From: Qipengyuania psychrotolerans | GTDB taxonomy: Bacteria; Pseudomonadota; Alphaproteobacteria; Sphingomonadales; Sphingomonadaceae | Length of the DNA stretch: 64,000 nucleotides | Assembly: GCF_019711355.1 (NCBI RefSeq) | Contig: NZ_CP081297.1 | Coordinates: forward strand, 310,001-374,000 | Reading direction: 5' to 3' | Part shown: one piece after another, positions 8,626-17,964 of the stretch | Numbering within the stretch: position 1 is the stretch's first letter | Layout: the number at the start of each line of letters is the position of its first letter | The notes under the pieces: model-generated | The model's database searches: none | Told to the model about the DNA's origin: nothing | The model's input: only the letters and a program-made list of their open reading frames with translations | Program-made: the position numbers and the translations under genes

Positions 8626-10745
8626 TCCTGAAGCCTTGCGAGCCTCAATGAATTTCCGACGACCACGAGAGAACTGCCCGACATGGCAATGGCTGCGATC
8701 AGCGGTGTGACCAGTCCGGCCAAGGCAAGCGGCACCGCGCAAGCATTGTAAATCACCGCAAAGCCAAAGTTCTGCCGCACGATTGTCATGCAGCGGCGCG
8801 CATGACGGACGGCGAATGCGACCGGCATCAGGTTATGGCCGGTGAAAACAGCATCGGCTGCCTGCTGGCTCACATCACTGGCAGTGCCCGGCGCAATCGA
8901 GGCATGGGCTGCGGCGAGGGCAGGGCCATCGTTCATCCCGTCGCCAACCATCAGAGCCCTGTGTCCGCTCTTTCGTAGGTCATCCAGCAATTCGAGTTTG
9001 TCCTGGGGCCTTGCTTGGGCGCGCGCCTTGATCCCCAGGGTTGAGGCTATCTCATCCACGGCTCCGGCCTTGTCTCCCGATACGATCTGGCTTTCTATGC
9101 CAAGCTGCTCGAGCGCGCCGATAGTTGCGGCCGCATCGGCTCTCAGGGCGTCGGTGAAATGGATTACGTAATCGCGTGAGCCGACCGAAAGGCTGGTTGC
9201 CATCATGCTTTGGTCCCGTTTTGGTTTGGTCAGCGCTACGGGTTGGCCTTGCCACAGACCGCTCAGGCCGCGCCCTTCGATTTCCTCGACCGAGACCACG
9301 TCAGCCGGGGTCACTCTGCCTTCGCGAAGCGTGGCGGCCAATCCGCGGCTCAGCGGATGGCGGCTGCTTTGGGCCAGGGCTAGCGCGATGGCGCGCTCCT
9401 GCTCGCCAAGAGCCGAGATATCGGCCCGGGGTTCGCCAAGTGTCAGCGTGCCAGTCTTGTCGAACAGGGCAATGTCCACCTCGGCCAGACGCTCTAGAGC
9501 GCTGCCGTCCTTTACCAGCAATCCGCGTTTGATCAGCGCGCCTGAGGCGACCACTTGCGCGGCTGGGACAGCTAGCCCCATCGCACATGGGCATGTGATG
9601 ATCAGCACTGCGATGGCGATGACAAGCGATTGATGCCAGCCTGCCCCTGCCAGCATCCACCCGGCAAAGGCCAGCAGGGCGAGCGAATGGACTGCCGGAG
9701 CGTAAAGCCGGGCCGCGCGGTCGGCGATCCGCACATAGCGGCTGCGGCCTTGGCCAGCATCGTCCATCAACCGCGCAATTTCGGCCAGCACAGTGTCGGC
9801 GGCCGCGGCGGTGATGCGAACCTCGAACGGGCCTTCCAGGGCCACCGCTCCGGCGTGGACTTGGGATCCTGTTCCGACAGCCTCTGGCACGCTTTCGCCT
9901 GTCAGCATGGCGTTATCGACCGCCCCTTCGCCTTTCTCGATCACTCCATCGGCTGCCAGCGATTCCCCGGCAGCCACCAGCATCAGCATTCCCGGCTCCA
10001 GGTCTTGTGCATTGACTGAGGTCGTGCCGCCGGTGCTCTGGATGACCTGTGCAGTCTTGCCCATTCGCGATAAAAGCGCTCCGATCCCGGACCGGGTCTT
10101 CTTGCGCATCATCGCGTCCAGTGCGCGTCCAGCGAGCAGGAAGAACAGCAACATCACTGCACTGTCGAAATAAGCATGTCCGCTACCAGCAAAGGTCTCG
10201 TACAGGCTCAACGCTGTTGCCAACAAGACCCCGATGGAAATCGGCACGTCCATGTTCGTGCGCCGATATTTCAGCGCCATCCACGCGGAAGAAAAGAATG
10301 GCCTGCCCGAATAAGCGATCACGGGAATGGCGATCAGCGCGGATAGCCAGTGGAACAGCTCACGCGTGACGCCGCCCGCGCCGGACCAGACGCTGACCGA
10401 AAGCAGCATGATGTTCATCATGCCGAACCCGGCAACTGCAAGCGCACGCAGCAGTGACCGGCTTTCCTTGTCGTCGATGGCCAGCGGATTGTCGGCTAAT
10501 GTTTGCGCCTCGAAACCGAGCTTTTCCAGAGCATCTATCAAGGTGCTTTCGGGAAGCTCAGCAACATGGCGCACGGCTACATGCTTGGTGGAAAAGTTCA
10601 CGCGAACCGTCTCGACACCCTCGATTTCGGCAAGGCCGCGCTCGATCTTGGATATACACCCCGCGCAGTGAATGCCGGGCGCAATCAGCCTGGTATCGAC
10701 CAGTGCGGATGCAGTGGAAGCGTCGAGGCGAACTGGGGCGGTCAC
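8622..10745 (-). CDS. ccoI: Copper-transporting P1B-type ATPase CcoI/FixI
   Basis: 707 residues. An N-terminal heavy-metal-associated domain has GIHCAGCISKIERG at about 24-37 with the metal-binding CAGC. It is followed by several membrane helices, the TGES actuator motif, the intramembrane ion motif CPCAMGLAVP (about 385), the phosphorylation site DKTGTLT (about 430) and the hinge GDGMNDGPAL. The ccoGHIS context identifies it as the ATPase that exports copper to the periplasm for CcoN maturation rather than a detoxification pump. The start overlaps the fixH stop (ATGA) and the stop overlaps the ccoS start. Confidence 0.93.
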   Translation of the reverse strand: MTAPVRLDASTASALVDTRLIAPGIHCAGCISKIERGLAEIEGVETVRVNFSTKHVAVRHVAELPESTLIDALEKLGFEAQTLADNPLAIDDKESRSLLRALAVAGFGMMNIMLLSVSVWSGAGGVTRELFHWLSALIAIPVIAYSGRPFFSSAWMALKYRRTNMDVPISIGVLLATALSLYETFAGSGHAYFDSAVMLLFFLLAGRALDAMMRKKTRSGIGALLSRMGKTAQVIQSTGGTTSVNAQDLEPGMLMLVAAGESLAADGVIEKGEGAVDNAMLTGESVPEAVGTGSQVHAGAVALEGPFEVRITAAAADTVLAEIARLMDDAGQGRSRYVRIADRAARLYAPAVHSLALLAFAGWMLAGAGWHQSLVIAIAVLIITCPCAMGLAVPAAQVVASGALIKRGLLVKDGSALERLAEVDIALFDKTGTLTLGEPRADISALGEQERAIALALAQSSRHPLSRGLAATLREGRVTPADVVSVEEIEGRGLSGLWQGQPVALTKPKRDQSMMATSLSVGSRDYVIHFTDALRADAAATIGALEQLGIESQIVSGDKAGAVDEIASTLGIKARAQARPQDKLELLDDLRKSGHRALMVGDGMNDGPALAAAHASIAPGTASDVSQQAADAVFTGHNLMPVAFAVRHARRCMTIVRQNFGFAVIYNACAVPLALAGLVTPLIAAIAMSGSSLVVVGNSLRLARLQE

Positions 10746-11185
10746 CCGATCCGGTCCTCGGTCGACCAGCTGTCTTGTCCGGCCTCGATGAAGACCCGTA
10801 CGATCCAGCGGCCAGCGGGCAGTTCTTCCTGCGAAACGAGCCGGCCATCGGCGGCATTCAAAAAGCTGAGAGTACGAGTGTCGGGCTGGCCCAGTGGCCG
10901 CCTGATTTCAGCGGATATTCTGGCGTATTCAGGCACATTTGCAGTAGCCAGGGTGAGCCGGTCCCCGTCACGCGCCGGCTGGGCCGTCCATCCCAGCGCC
11001 TTTTGCTTTTCAGCCTTCTCCAGCCATCCGTTGAATTTCTGGCTGGCGACATAGGAATTTTCGACCACCACGCCGCTGAAGCTGCCGGATGCGACGGCCG
11101 CCATGGTGAAATTGACGGCGATCACCACGCCAAATCCGGCCACGAGAATGGCGGCCATTTTCCTGCCGGTGAATTCCTTGCTCAT
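10742..11185 (-). CDS. ccoH: FixH/CcoH family cytochrome cbb3 assembly protein
   Basis: 147 residues: a basic N-terminus (MSKEFTGRKMAAIL), one transmembrane helix at about 11-33 and a periplasmic domain. The family signature around GVVVENSYVASQKFN, followed by a Lys/Glu-rich stretch and WTAQPARDGDRL, is present. FixH/CcoH helps assemble the cbb3 oxidase together with CcoG and CcoI. Overlaps the upstream ccoG stop and the downstream ccoI start by 4 bases each, so it is certainly within the operon. Confidence 0.9.
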   Translation of the reverse strand: MSKEFTGRKMAAILVAGFGVVIAVNFTMAAVASGSFSGVVVENSYVASQKFNGWLEKAEKQKALGWTAQPARDGDRLTLATANVPEYARISAEIRRPLGQPDTRTLSFLNAADGRLVSQEELPAGRWIVRVFIEAGQDSWSTEDRIG

Positions 11186-12786
11186 CGCGATACCTCCGGT
11201 GCATCGAAGCGGGTTTCGACGCGGTCACTTTCGCGCTGCTCGTCGAGCGAGGTAACAGTGAACGCAAACTCCTGTGTCACGGTGTCGCTCGGAGCCATCA
11301 CATAGGCCCTGACAGTGCGGACCTGATCTGCAGCAACGGTGACGGTCTGGGTAGGCGCGGCAAGACTGCGTCCGATCGCGTCGGTCCAGAACACCGCTCC
11401 GGGAAGACCCTGCATCGTGATCTCCATGTCTCGCGGACGGCTTTCCATGTTGCGCAGCTTCAGTGTGAAGGAATTGCGCACTGCGCCGTCGCTCATCAGC
11501 ATAAAGGGCGGGTTGCGATCAGGCGCTACGGATAGGTCCGTATGTGACCGCACCCCGAGCGCGAAGAGCATAGCGAGGCCAATTCCTGCCCAGATCGTGA
11601 AATAGATGATCGTGCGCGGCCTCACGAGAGAGCGCCACGGCGAGCGCGGCGTTTCTCCGGCGGCCTCGCGCTCGCAATCTTCGAGCGTTGCATAATCGAT
11701 CAGTCCGCGCGGGCGACCGATGTCCTTCATCACCCGGTCGCAGGCATCGATGCACAACGCGCAAGTGATGCAGCCGATTTGCGGACCTTCGCGGATGTCG
11801 ATCCCGGTCGGACATACCTGCACGCACTGGGTACAGTCGATGCAATCGCCGAATTTGTCAGGGTTCCTGGCATGCTTCTTCACGCTGCCGCGGGGTTCGC
11901 CGCGCCAGTCCTTGTACGTCACCATGAGCGATTTTTCGTCCATCATGGCCGTCTGGATGCGCGGCCAGGGGCACATGTAGATGCACACCTGTTCGCGCAT
12001 GAAGCCGCCCAGTGTGACCGTTGTCAGCGATAGGATCGCAACCGTAATATAAGCAACAGGGGCCGCCTCGAGGGTGAAGAAATCCCGGAACAGGGTAGGC
12101 GCATCGGCGAAGTAGAGGATCCACGCGCCGCCGGTCAGAAAACCGATTGCGGCGTAGATCGACCATTTGAAACCGCGCCGCATGACCTTACCCCAAGTCC
12201 ACGGTGCATTCTCCAGCCGAATGCGGGCATTGCGATCACCGTCCACGAGACGGTCGATGTGCTGGAACAGGTCGGTCCAGACGGTCTGTGGGCAGGCATA
12301 ACCGCACCATGCGCGGCCAACTGCGCTGGTAACCACGAACAGGCCGATGCCGGCCATGATCAGCAAGCCTGCCACGAAGTAGAATTCGTGAGGCCAGATC
12401 TCGATGCCGAACATGTAGAAGCGCCGATTGGCCAGATCGACCAGCACGGCCTGGTCCGGGGCGTAGGGCCCGCGGTCCCAGCGCAGCCACGGCGTGACGT
12501 AATAGATCGCCAGGGTGACGATCATGATCAGCCATTTGAACCGCCGGAAGGGGCCATCGATGCGCTTGTTGTGCACCGATTGGCGCGCTTCATAGAGCTT
12601 TTCGGGCAGCCGCTGGTGCGGTGGTTCATGCGGTTCGTGGCGGCTTGTCGCCGCTTGCGGATCGGCAACCGCGCTGGACACCGGCTCGTTCGGCTTGGCG
12701 GCGTTGTCCTGAACGGTCACCGCCCAATCGCGCTTGGCCTTGCCGGGCCTGTCATGGCCGGATGCGTCAGGATTGCCCGTCGTCAT
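11182..12786 (-). CDS. ccoG: CcoG/RdxA/FixG iron-sulfur membrane protein for cbb3 oxidase maturation
   Basis: 534 residues from ATG 12786, chosen because GAGGCGGA lies just upstream; the frame is open to 12861 but that would invade ccoP deeply. Even so it overlaps the ccoP 3' end by 20 bases. Visible are several membrane helices, GRAWCGYACPQTVWTDLFQH with a CxxxC(P) motif, CIYMCPWPRIQTAMMD, and two 4Fe-4S ferredoxin-like clusters (CIDCTQCVQVCPTGIDIREG and CITCALCIDACDRV). The C-terminal ~120 residues form an Ig-like periplasmic FixG_C domain (RNMESRPRDMEITMQG). CcoG is proposed to reduce Cu(II) to Cu(I) for the CcoI/CcoN pathway. Confidence 0.92.
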   Translation of the reverse strand: MTTGNPDASGHDRPGKAKRDWAVTVQDNAAKPNEPVSSAVADPQAATSRHEPHEPPHQRLPEKLYEARQSVHNKRIDGPFRRFKWLIMIVTLAIYYVTPWLRWDRGPYAPDQAVLVDLANRRFYMFGIEIWPHEFYFVAGLLIMAGIGLFVVTSAVGRAWCGYACPQTVWTDLFQHIDRLVDGDRNARIRLENAPWTWGKVMRRGFKWSIYAAIGFLTGGAWILYFADAPTLFRDFFTLEAAPVAYITVAILSLTTVTLGGFMREQVCIYMCPWPRIQTAMMDEKSLMVTYKDWRGEPRGSVKKHARNPDKFGDCIDCTQCVQVCPTGIDIREGPQIGCITCALCIDACDRVMKDIGRPRGLIDYATLEDCEREAAGETPRSPWRSLVRPRTIIYFTIWAGIGLAMLFALGVRSHTDLSVAPDRNPPFMLMSDGAVRNSFTLKLRNMESRPRDMEITMQGLPGAVFWTDAIGRSLAAPTQTVTVAADQVRTVRAYVMAPSDTVTQEFAFTVTSLDEQRESDRVETRFDAPEVSR

Positions 12787-13693
12787 CACCGTCCGCCTCG
12801 GGTTCGGGATCGCCGGATGTTTCCGGCTGCGTTTCTTCGCCTCCCCCGAGCGAATAGACATATCCCGTGAGCATCTTCACGGTTACCGGATCGAGCCTTT
12901 CTCCCCATGCGGGCATGGCACCCATCTTCGGGTTCAGGATCTGGCGCTTGATGTCTGCCGCGGTTCCTCCGCGCAGCCAGATCGCATCGTTGAGACGCGG
13001 CGCGCCCTGGGCACGATCGCCTTCTCCGCTCGCCCCGTGGCAAGCCAGGCAATTGTCGGCATAAAGCTGCGCGCCCACCGGATTGGATTTGGCTTTTCCG
13101 CTCAGCGACAGGACGTGGGCCGTCAGGGCATCGAGCTGAGCGTTGTCGAAGGCCCCGTCGAATGGCGGCATCACGCTTTGGCGCTCTTCGCTGCCGCCCG
13201 GCCTGCGTATGCCGCGATCGATAGAATAATGGATCGCCGCCAGATCACCGCCCCACAGCCAATCATCGTCGTTGAGATTTGGATAGCCAAGCGTCTGACT
13301 GCCTCCCGCGCCCGAGCCGTGACACTGTGAACAGTTGACCTTGAATGCCGCTGCACCCCCGGCAACGGCACGCTGCATCAGATCCGGATTGTCGCGCAGT
13401 TTGACGACATCAATCGCCGCCAATTGCTCGCGGAAGCTTTGCCGCGCCATGTCGGCGGCGCTCATGTCTTCGGCCAGATCGCCCCGGCTGGTCCAGCCCA
13501 GGATGCCGGCGGTAGCCCGGTCGATCATCGGCCATGCAGGATAGGCAATGACATAGCCGGCAGAAAACAGGATGCAGAGATAGAAAGTCCACAGCCACCA
13601 GCGCGGCATCGGCGTGTCCAGCTCCTCGATCCCGTCCCACTCATGCCCGACGGTTTCGGTGCCCGTGGGTTCGTCGATGCGCTTATTCACCAT
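12767..13693 (-). CDS. ccoP: Cytochrome c oxidase cbb3-type, diheme subunit CcoP
   Basis: 308 residues from ATG 13693. The N-terminus has EWDGIEELDTPMPRWWLWTF, the signature before the membrane anchor, and one or two helices (about 30-55). Two c-type heme sites follow: CSQCH at about 121-125 and CLACH at about 215-219, each with a downstream Met-containing loop (MPPFDGAFD and MGAMPAWGER). The C-terminus is an acidic, low-complexity tail (PEADGDDDGQ). It passes electrons from cytochrome c to CcoO and the CcoN active site. The start lies inside the ccoQ 3' end (11-base overlap). Confidence 0.95.
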   Translation of the reverse strand: MVNKRIDEPTGTETVGHEWDGIEELDTPMPRWWLWTFYLCILFSAGYVIAYPAWPMIDRATAGILGWTSRGDLAEDMSAADMARQSFREQLAAIDVVKLRDNPDLMQRAVAGGAAAFKVNCSQCHGSGAGGSQTLGYPNLNDDDWLWGGDLAAIHYSIDRGIRRPGGSEERQSVMPPFDGAFDNAQLDALTAHVLSLSGKAKSNPVGAQLYADNCLACHGASGEGDRAQGAPRLNDAIWLRGGTAADIKRQILNPKMGAMPAWGERLDPVTVKMLTGYVYSLGGGEETQPETSGDPEPEADGDDDGQS

Positions 13694-13847
13694 CTTCGTG
13701 TCCTTCAAAAATCGAGGTGGCCGCATCGCGGTTGCGCTCCTTGGCGCCCGGACGGAACGGCCACAGGCAAAGGAGCAGGAACAGCGCAAAGGTAACGATC
13801 AGAGCGTAGCTGTCGGCAAGGTGGCGCAGGCTTTCGTAGAAACTCAC
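13683..13847 (-). CDS. ccoQ: Cytochrome c oxidase cbb3-type, subunit CcoQ
   Basis: 54 residues, found by translating between ccoO and ccoP: GTG 13847 overlaps the ccoO TGA as GTGA and the frame ends at TAA 13683-13685. The protein begins [18 protein letters not shown], runs through one transmembrane helix (about 12-30), then [19 protein letters not shown] and an acidic end. The helix followed by FRPG..K...DAA..IF is the usual CcoQ pattern. CcoQ stabilises the CcoNOP complex. It is below the size that simple gene-calling cutoffs often keep. Confidence 0.92.
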   Translation of the reverse strand: MSFYESLRHLADSYALIVTFALFLLLCLWPFRPGAKERNRDAATSIFEGHEDGE

Positions 13848-14596
13848 CGGCCTTTCTCCTGTGCAAGTTCCTGCTGGGCAGCGGCGCTGTTCACATCGAC
13901 CAGCGTGCCGAGCATCTGGAGGTAAGCGACAAGCGCATCCATTTCGGTAATCCGGCTGGGATCGCCGTCGAAATCGCGTACCTGTGCCTTGGGATAGCGG
14001 CGCTGGAAATCTTCGAGATCGCCGCTGGCATCGGGGTCGGCCTGGAGGAACATGTCCATCAGGGCCTTGTCGATGTCCTCATCCGAATAGGGGACCCCGA
14101 CCCGGCTAAGTGCGGTCAGCGTTGCAGATGGATCACCCATCGCAAGCTCGGTTTCCGCGAGGAACCCGTACTGCGGCATGACGCTTTCCGGCACCACGCT
14201 TTGCGGATTGATCAAGTGTTGTACGTGCCATTCGTCGGAGTAGCGGCCTCCGACGCGCGCAAGGTCGGGACCCGTCCGCTTGGAGCCCCACTGGAAGGGG
14301 TGGTCATACATACTTTCGGCCGCGAGACTGTAGGCGCCGTAGCGCTCAACCTCGTCGCGGAAGGGGCGGATCATCTGGCTGTGGCAGACGTAACACCCTT
14401 CGCGGATGTAAATGTCGCGTCCGGCCTGCTCCAGCGGCGTATAGGGCCGCATTCCGTCGACTTTCTCGATCGTGTTATCGAGGTAGAAGAGCGGAGTGAT
14501 CTGCACCAGACCGCCGATGGCGACCGCGATGAAGGTGCACACCGCCAGCAGTGTGATGTTGCGTTCGAGTTTCTTGTGGCGTTCGGTCATGCTCAT
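13844..14596 (-). CDS. ccoO: Cytochrome c oxidase cbb3-type, monoheme subunit CcoO
   Basis: 250 residues. One N-terminal membrane helix (about 12-35), then [28 protein letters not shown] with the c-heme motif CYVCH at about 68-72, and [10 protein letters not shown] supplying the axial-ligand methionine. Length and order match FixO/CcoO. It accepts electrons from CcoP and passes them to the heme b of CcoN. A ribosome site (AGGGG) lies ahead of ATG 14596, and ccoN ends 12 bases upstream. Confidence 0.95.
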   Translation of the reverse strand: MSMTERHKKLERNITLLAVCTFIAVAIGGLVQITPLFYLDNTIEKVDGMRPYTPLEQAGRDIYIREGCYVCHSQMIRPFRDEVERYGAYSLAAESMYDHPFQWGSKRTGPDLARVGGRYSDEWHVQHLINPQSVVPESVMPQYGFLAETELAMGDPSATLTALSRVGVPYSDEDIDKALMDMFLQADPDASGDLEDFQRRYPKAQVRDFDGDPSRITEMDALVAYLQMLGTLVDVNSAAAQQELAQEKGR

Positions 14597-14608
14597 GGCA
14601 GGCAGCCC

Positions 14609-16285
14609 CTATTCAGCCGGAACGGCGCTGGGAGTGGGATCGACGATCGGACGGTCTTTATCTTGGTCGTAGGAGGCGCCGCGCATCGGCGCTTCTTCGC
14701 GCTGCTTGCCGGCCAGCGTCATCCAGATGTTGTAGGACATCACGAGGGCGCCCGAGAGATAGAGCAGGCCGCCAAATGCGCGCAGCACGTACATCGGGAA
14801 CATCGCTGCAACGCTGTCGGCAAACGACCACACGAGATAGCCATCGGGGCCGTATTCGCGCCACATCAGGCCCTGCTGGATGCCGGCCACCCACATGGTC
14901 GCGGCGTAGAAAACGATGCCCAGCGTCGCGAGCCAGAAGTGCCAGTTGATCATGCGCAGCGAATACATCCGCTCCCGCTTCCACAATCGGGGCACGAGGA
15001 AATACACGCAAGCGAAGGTGATCATGCCGTTCCATCCCAGCGCGCCGGAATGGACGTGGCCGATGGTCCAGTCGGTGTAATGCGACAGGCTGTTGACGCT
15101 CTTGATCGACAGCATCGGCCCTTCGAAGGTGCTCATGCCATAAAAGGCCAGCGCCATCACCATCATGCGAATGATCGGGTCGGTGCGGATCTTGTCCCAT
15201 GCCCCGTTGAGGGTCATCAGGCCGTTGATCATGCCGCCCCAGCTCGGCATCCACAGCATGATCGAGAAGACCATGCCCAGCGTCTGCGCCCAGTCGGGCA
15301 GGGCAGTATAGTGGAGGTGGTGGGGTCCGGCCCAGATATAGAGGAAGATCAGCGACCAGAAGTGGATGATCGAAAGACGGTAACTGTAAACCGGGCGTTC
15401 GGCCTGCTTGGGCACGAAGTAATACATCATCGCCAGGAAGCCCGCCGTCAGGAAGAAACCGACGGCATTGTGCCCGTACCACCACTGGATCAGCGCATCC
15501 TGCACACCCGCATAGGCGGAATAGCTTTTCGCACCCACCAGACTCACCGGCATGGCCAGATTGTTGACCAGGTGCAGCATCGCCACGGTAATGATGAAGG
15601 CGAGGTAGAACCAGTTGGCGACGTAGATGTGCGGTTCGCGGCGCTTGGCCAACGTGGCGACGAAGACGATCAGGTACGATACCCAGACCACGGTCAGCCA
15701 CAGGTCGACATACCATTCCGGCTCGGCATATTCTTTCGACTGGGTGATCCCCAGCAAATAGCCGGTTGCAGCCAGCACAATGAACAATTGGTAGCCCCAG
15801 AAGACAAACCGGGCGAGGCCGGGGAATGCCAGCTGCGTACGGCAGGTGCGCTGGACGACATAGAAGCTGGTTGCGATCAGCGCGTTGCCGCCGAACGCGA
15901 AAATGACGGCGCTGGTATGCAGCGGACGCATGCGGCCAAAGTTGAAGTGCGGTTCGAAATTCAGCTGCGGGAATGCGAGCTGCAAGGCGATGAAAAGACC
16001 GGCGGCTAGCCCTGCCAGACCCCAGAACATCGTCGCGATCACGCCCCAGCGCACCGGATCGTCATCATATTTCGATGGACTGTCCGGCATCTTGAAAAAG
16101 CTGTTGAGCCTGGTGCCGGGATCGAAACGGGCGGCACTCATCCACATCAGGACGAAACACACCACGGCGACAATACCCGCGTGCGCGGCAAAGCCGCTGT
16201 CCGCAGCCGTGGCGACTACTCCCAGTGAGACCAAGAGCAGGACGAACCACAACATCGTGCGTCCCAGTGCGGTTTCTGCGTGCAT
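14609..16285 (-). CDS. ccoN: Cytochrome c oxidase cbb3-type, catalytic subunit CcoN
   Basis: 558 residues with about 12-14 transmembrane helices. Heme-copper oxidase landmarks are visible: the histidine in [19 protein letters not shown], the active-site segment [18 protein letters not shown] with its conserved Tyr/His, [15 protein letters not shown] with the paired copper-ligand histidines, and [16 protein letters not shown] with the heme-ligand histidines. It reduces O2 to water with high affinity and pumps protons. The start has a strong ribosome site (GGGAGG, spacing about 5). It is first gene of the operon, with a perfect Fnr box about 53 bases upstream of ATG. Confidence 0.96.
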   Translation of the reverse strand: MHAETALGRTMLWFVLLLVSLGVVATAADSGFAAHAGIVAVVCFVLMWMSAARFDPGTRLNSFFKMPDSPSKYDDDPVRWGVIATMFWGLAGLAAGLFIALQLAFPQLNFEPHFNFGRMRPLHTSAVIFAFGGNALIATSFYVVQRTCRTQLAFPGLARFVFWGYQLFIVLAATGYLLGITQSKEYAEPEWYVDLWLTVVWVSYLIVFVATLAKRREPHIYVANWFYLAFIITVAMLHLVNNLAMPVSLVGAKSYSAYAGVQDALIQWWYGHNAVGFFLTAGFLAMMYYFVPKQAERPVYSYRLSIIHFWSLIFLYIWAGPHHLHYTALPDWAQTLGMVFSIMLWMPSWGGMINGLMTLNGAWDKIRTDPIIRMMVMALAFYGMSTFEGPMLSIKSVNSLSHYTDWTIGHVHSGALGWNGMITFACVYFLVPRLWKRERMYSLRMINWHFWLATLGIVFYAATMWVAGIQQGLMWREYGPDGYLVWSFADSVAAMFPMYVLRAFGGLLYLSGALVMSYNIWMTLAGKQREEAPMRGASYDQDKDRPIVDPTPSAVPAE

Positions 16286-16337
16286 ACTACCTCCCGTGCA
16301 ATCTCATGGCGCCTATCGCGCGCCCTGGGAGACAGCA

Positions 16338-16351
16338 TTGATGTGGATCAA
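16338..16351. promoter_or_regulatory. Fnr/FixK-type binding site upstream of ccoN
   Basis: TTGATGTGGATCAA, a perfect TTGAT-N4-ATCAA anaerobox, lies between the ccoN start (16285) and the end of the Fnr-family gene (16366). Its centre is about 60 bases from the ccoN ATG. That spacing would suit class II activation if transcription starts roughly 20 bases before the ATG. The regulator encoded next door has the ETISR recognition helix expected to read this sequence. Confidence 0.88.
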
Positions 16352-16365
16352 ATTTGAATGAAAAT

Positions 16366-17067
16366 TTACGCGGCGGCCGATAGATGGCCCGATCGCTTCT
16401 CGAGTTCGTCCATGCGGAGAAGCAGGACCGCCGATCGCCCGCGGGTCGTGATCAGGCCTTGTTCGCGCAGATGGGTAAATTGCCGACTGATGGTTTCTAT
16501 GGTCAGCCCCAGGCTGTCCGCAATGTCGCGGCGGGACATGGGCAAATCGAGCTCGACGCCGCCGCAGCCCGGCTTCCCAATCCGCTCGGCCATCATCAGG
16601 AGAAAACTGCAAACCCGTTCGATGGCGGACTTGCGGCCCAGCGCGAGCGTCTTTTCCCGGCTTCGCTGAAGAGAGATCGTCGTACGCTCGAGCAATTGAC
16701 CAAGGATGTCGGCCCTTTCCCCTGTAATCTCGAGGAAGGGTTCGTATTCGAGCGTCAGGAGTTCGCTTTCGACCAGAGCTTCAAGGGAATAGGAGTGCGG
16801 ACCGCAGGCAGGCAGGGTCAGCAAATCGCCGGCGAAGTGAAATGCGACAACCTGTTCGCGGTGCTCGGAGGCGTGAGCGACCAGTTTCGTCGCGCCCCCA
16901 CATACATAGACCAGCGTGGCGTTTTTCTGACCGCATTCCAGCTGCTTTCCTGCAGCCAGTACCGTTTTTCGCGAAAGCGCGCGCACCGCGCATCGCATAT
17001 CCTCAGGCAAGCTGGCGGGCAGAACGCGTAGTGCGAATTTGTCGAATGTGTCGATACAGCTGAGCAT
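16366..17067 (-). CDS. Crp/Fnr family transcriptional regulator (FixK/FnrL-like)
   Basis: 233 residues from ATG 17067. The frame continues to a TTG at 17115, but that lies inside the upstream Fnr box, so the ATG is preferred. An N-terminal cyclic-nucleotide-like beta-barrel is followed by a winged helix (about 176-225); the recognition helix contains TIETISRQF (about 189-197), the E..SR signature that reads TTGAT. Cysteines occur (for example in LSCIDTF, RCAVRAL, ECGQ, VCGG and PACG) but not in the tight N-terminal CxxCxxxxxC array of E. coli FNR, so oxygen sensing through a 4Fe-4S cluster is uncertain. It likely controls the cco operon, itself and perhaps ompW. Confidence 0.9.
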   Translation of the reverse strand: MLSCIDTFDKFALRVLPASLPEDMRCAVRALSRKTVLAAGKQLECGQKNATLVYVCGGATKLVAHASEHREQVVAFHFAGDLLTLPACGPHSYSLEALVESELLTLEYEPFLEITGERADILGQLLERTTISLQRSREKTLALGRKSAIERVCSFLLMMAERIGKPGCGGVELDLPMSRRDIADSLGLTIETISRQFTHLREQGLITTRGRSAVLLLRMDELEKRSGHLSAAA

Positions 17068-17101
17068 GGCGAACGTATCAACAATGCGGACGCCTGCTGC
17101 A

Positions 17102-17115
17102 TTGATGCAAATCAA
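17102..17115. promoter_or_regulatory. Fnr/FixK-type binding site between the regulator gene and ompW
   Basis: TTGATGCAAATCAA, again a perfect TTGAT-N4-ATCAA palindrome. It is centred about 42 bases from the regulator ATG (17067) and about 100 bases from the divergent ompW ATG (17209). It could mediate autoregulation and activation of ompW; OmpW is Fnr-dependent in enterobacteria. Confidence 0.85.
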
Positions 17116-17208
17116 GGAAATGCGATTCCGCTTCCCGCATCAGGCCAGCGAACGCTGCAAGAACCTGGGCTGTATGGGACGGCCGCTGCAGCGTCGAAGG
17201 AACGCAAG

Positions 17209-17877
17209 ATGAAGAAGTTGCTAGCTGGCGCAGTCGCAGGCGCGGCAATGCTCGCCTCGCCCGCTCAGGCTCAGGACGATACCGGATCCGTGCAGGTCAA
17301 GCTGATGGGCACCGCAGTGTTGCCCGACGGCAAAATCACGAGCTTCAATACCGACATCGTGGGTCTTCCCGCAGGCACTCAGACAGAGGCGAATGACAAT
17401 TTCGTGCCGACCCTGGCCATCGAGTATTTCGTGACCCCGCAGGTGTCATTCGAGACGATCTGCTGCGTGACCCAGCATGATGTCGACGCAGTATCCGGCC
17501 TTCCTGACGCTGAACTGGTTTCCAATGCCAAGCTGATCCCGGCCACGCTGACCGCCAAATATCACTTCGATGCCGGAGCGGCGAAACCCTACGTGGGCGT
17601 CGGCGGCGCCTACTTCCTGTGGGTGGCCGACGATCCGGGTGCAGCCACTCTCCCGCTAGGCGTCACTGACACCGATCTGTCGAATGAGCTTGGCTTCGTG
17701 CTGCAGGCGGGTGTCGACGTCCCACTCGGCGATCGCGGGCTTTGGCTCAGCCTTGATGCGAAGCGGTATTTCGTCGACACGACGGCGCGCTGGTTCGCAG
17801 GCGATACGCTTGCGATCGAAACCGAGCACAAGCTTGACCCCTGGGTGCTGAGCGCAGGGGCGGCCTGGCGGTTCTGA
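17209..17877 (+). CDS. ompW: OmpW family outer membrane protein
   Basis: 222 residues with a clear signal peptide (MKKLLAGAVAGAAMLASPAQA, cleavage after about residue 21). The mature part alternates in the manner of an eight-stranded barrel and holds OmpW-family stretches: VPTLAIEYFVTPQVSFETI, PATLTAKYHFDAGAAKPYVG, GLWLSLDAKRYFVDT. The protein ends in Phe (WVLSAGAAWRF), typical for outer-membrane insertion. GAAGGAACG precedes the ATG. OmpW proteins form narrow hydrophobic channels; the natural cargo here is unknown. The Fnr box in the divergent promoter suggests low-oxygen control. Confidence 0.92.
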   Translation: MKKLLAGAVAGAAMLASPAQAQDDTGSVQVKLMGTAVLPDGKITSFNTDIVGLPAGTQTEANDNFVPTLAIEYFVTPQVSFETICCVTQHDVDAVSGLPDAELVSNAKLIPATLTAKYHFDAGAAKPYVGVGGAYFLWVADDPGAATLPLGVTDTDLSNELGFVLQAGVDVPLGDRGLWLSLDAKRYFVDTTARWFAGDTLAIETEHKLDPWVLSAGAAWRF

Positions 17878-17887
17878 CTTGAAGCCT

Positions 17888-17916
17888 TGGGCCGCTTTCC
17901 ACCAGAGGGCGGCCCA
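17888..17916. terminator. Stem-loop between ompW and the convergent small exported protein gene
   Basis: TGGGCCGC at 17888-17895 pairs with GCGGCCCA at 17909-17916 around a 13-base loop, just after the ompW stop. There is no long T-run. Position between two convergent genes suggests a bidirectional terminator or mRNA 3'-end stabiliser. Confidence 0.5.
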
Positions 17917-17964
17917 CCGAACCTTTCACACTTGGCCCTTTAAGAAGGTTGCGGCCGTATTGGC

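Noticed and set aside
13996-16009. Long plus-strand ORF (602 codons) across ccoO/ccoN
   Set aside because: High GC gives long antisense frames; composition is His/Gln/Arg-rich nonsense and the opposite strand encodes clear cytochrome oxidase subunits.
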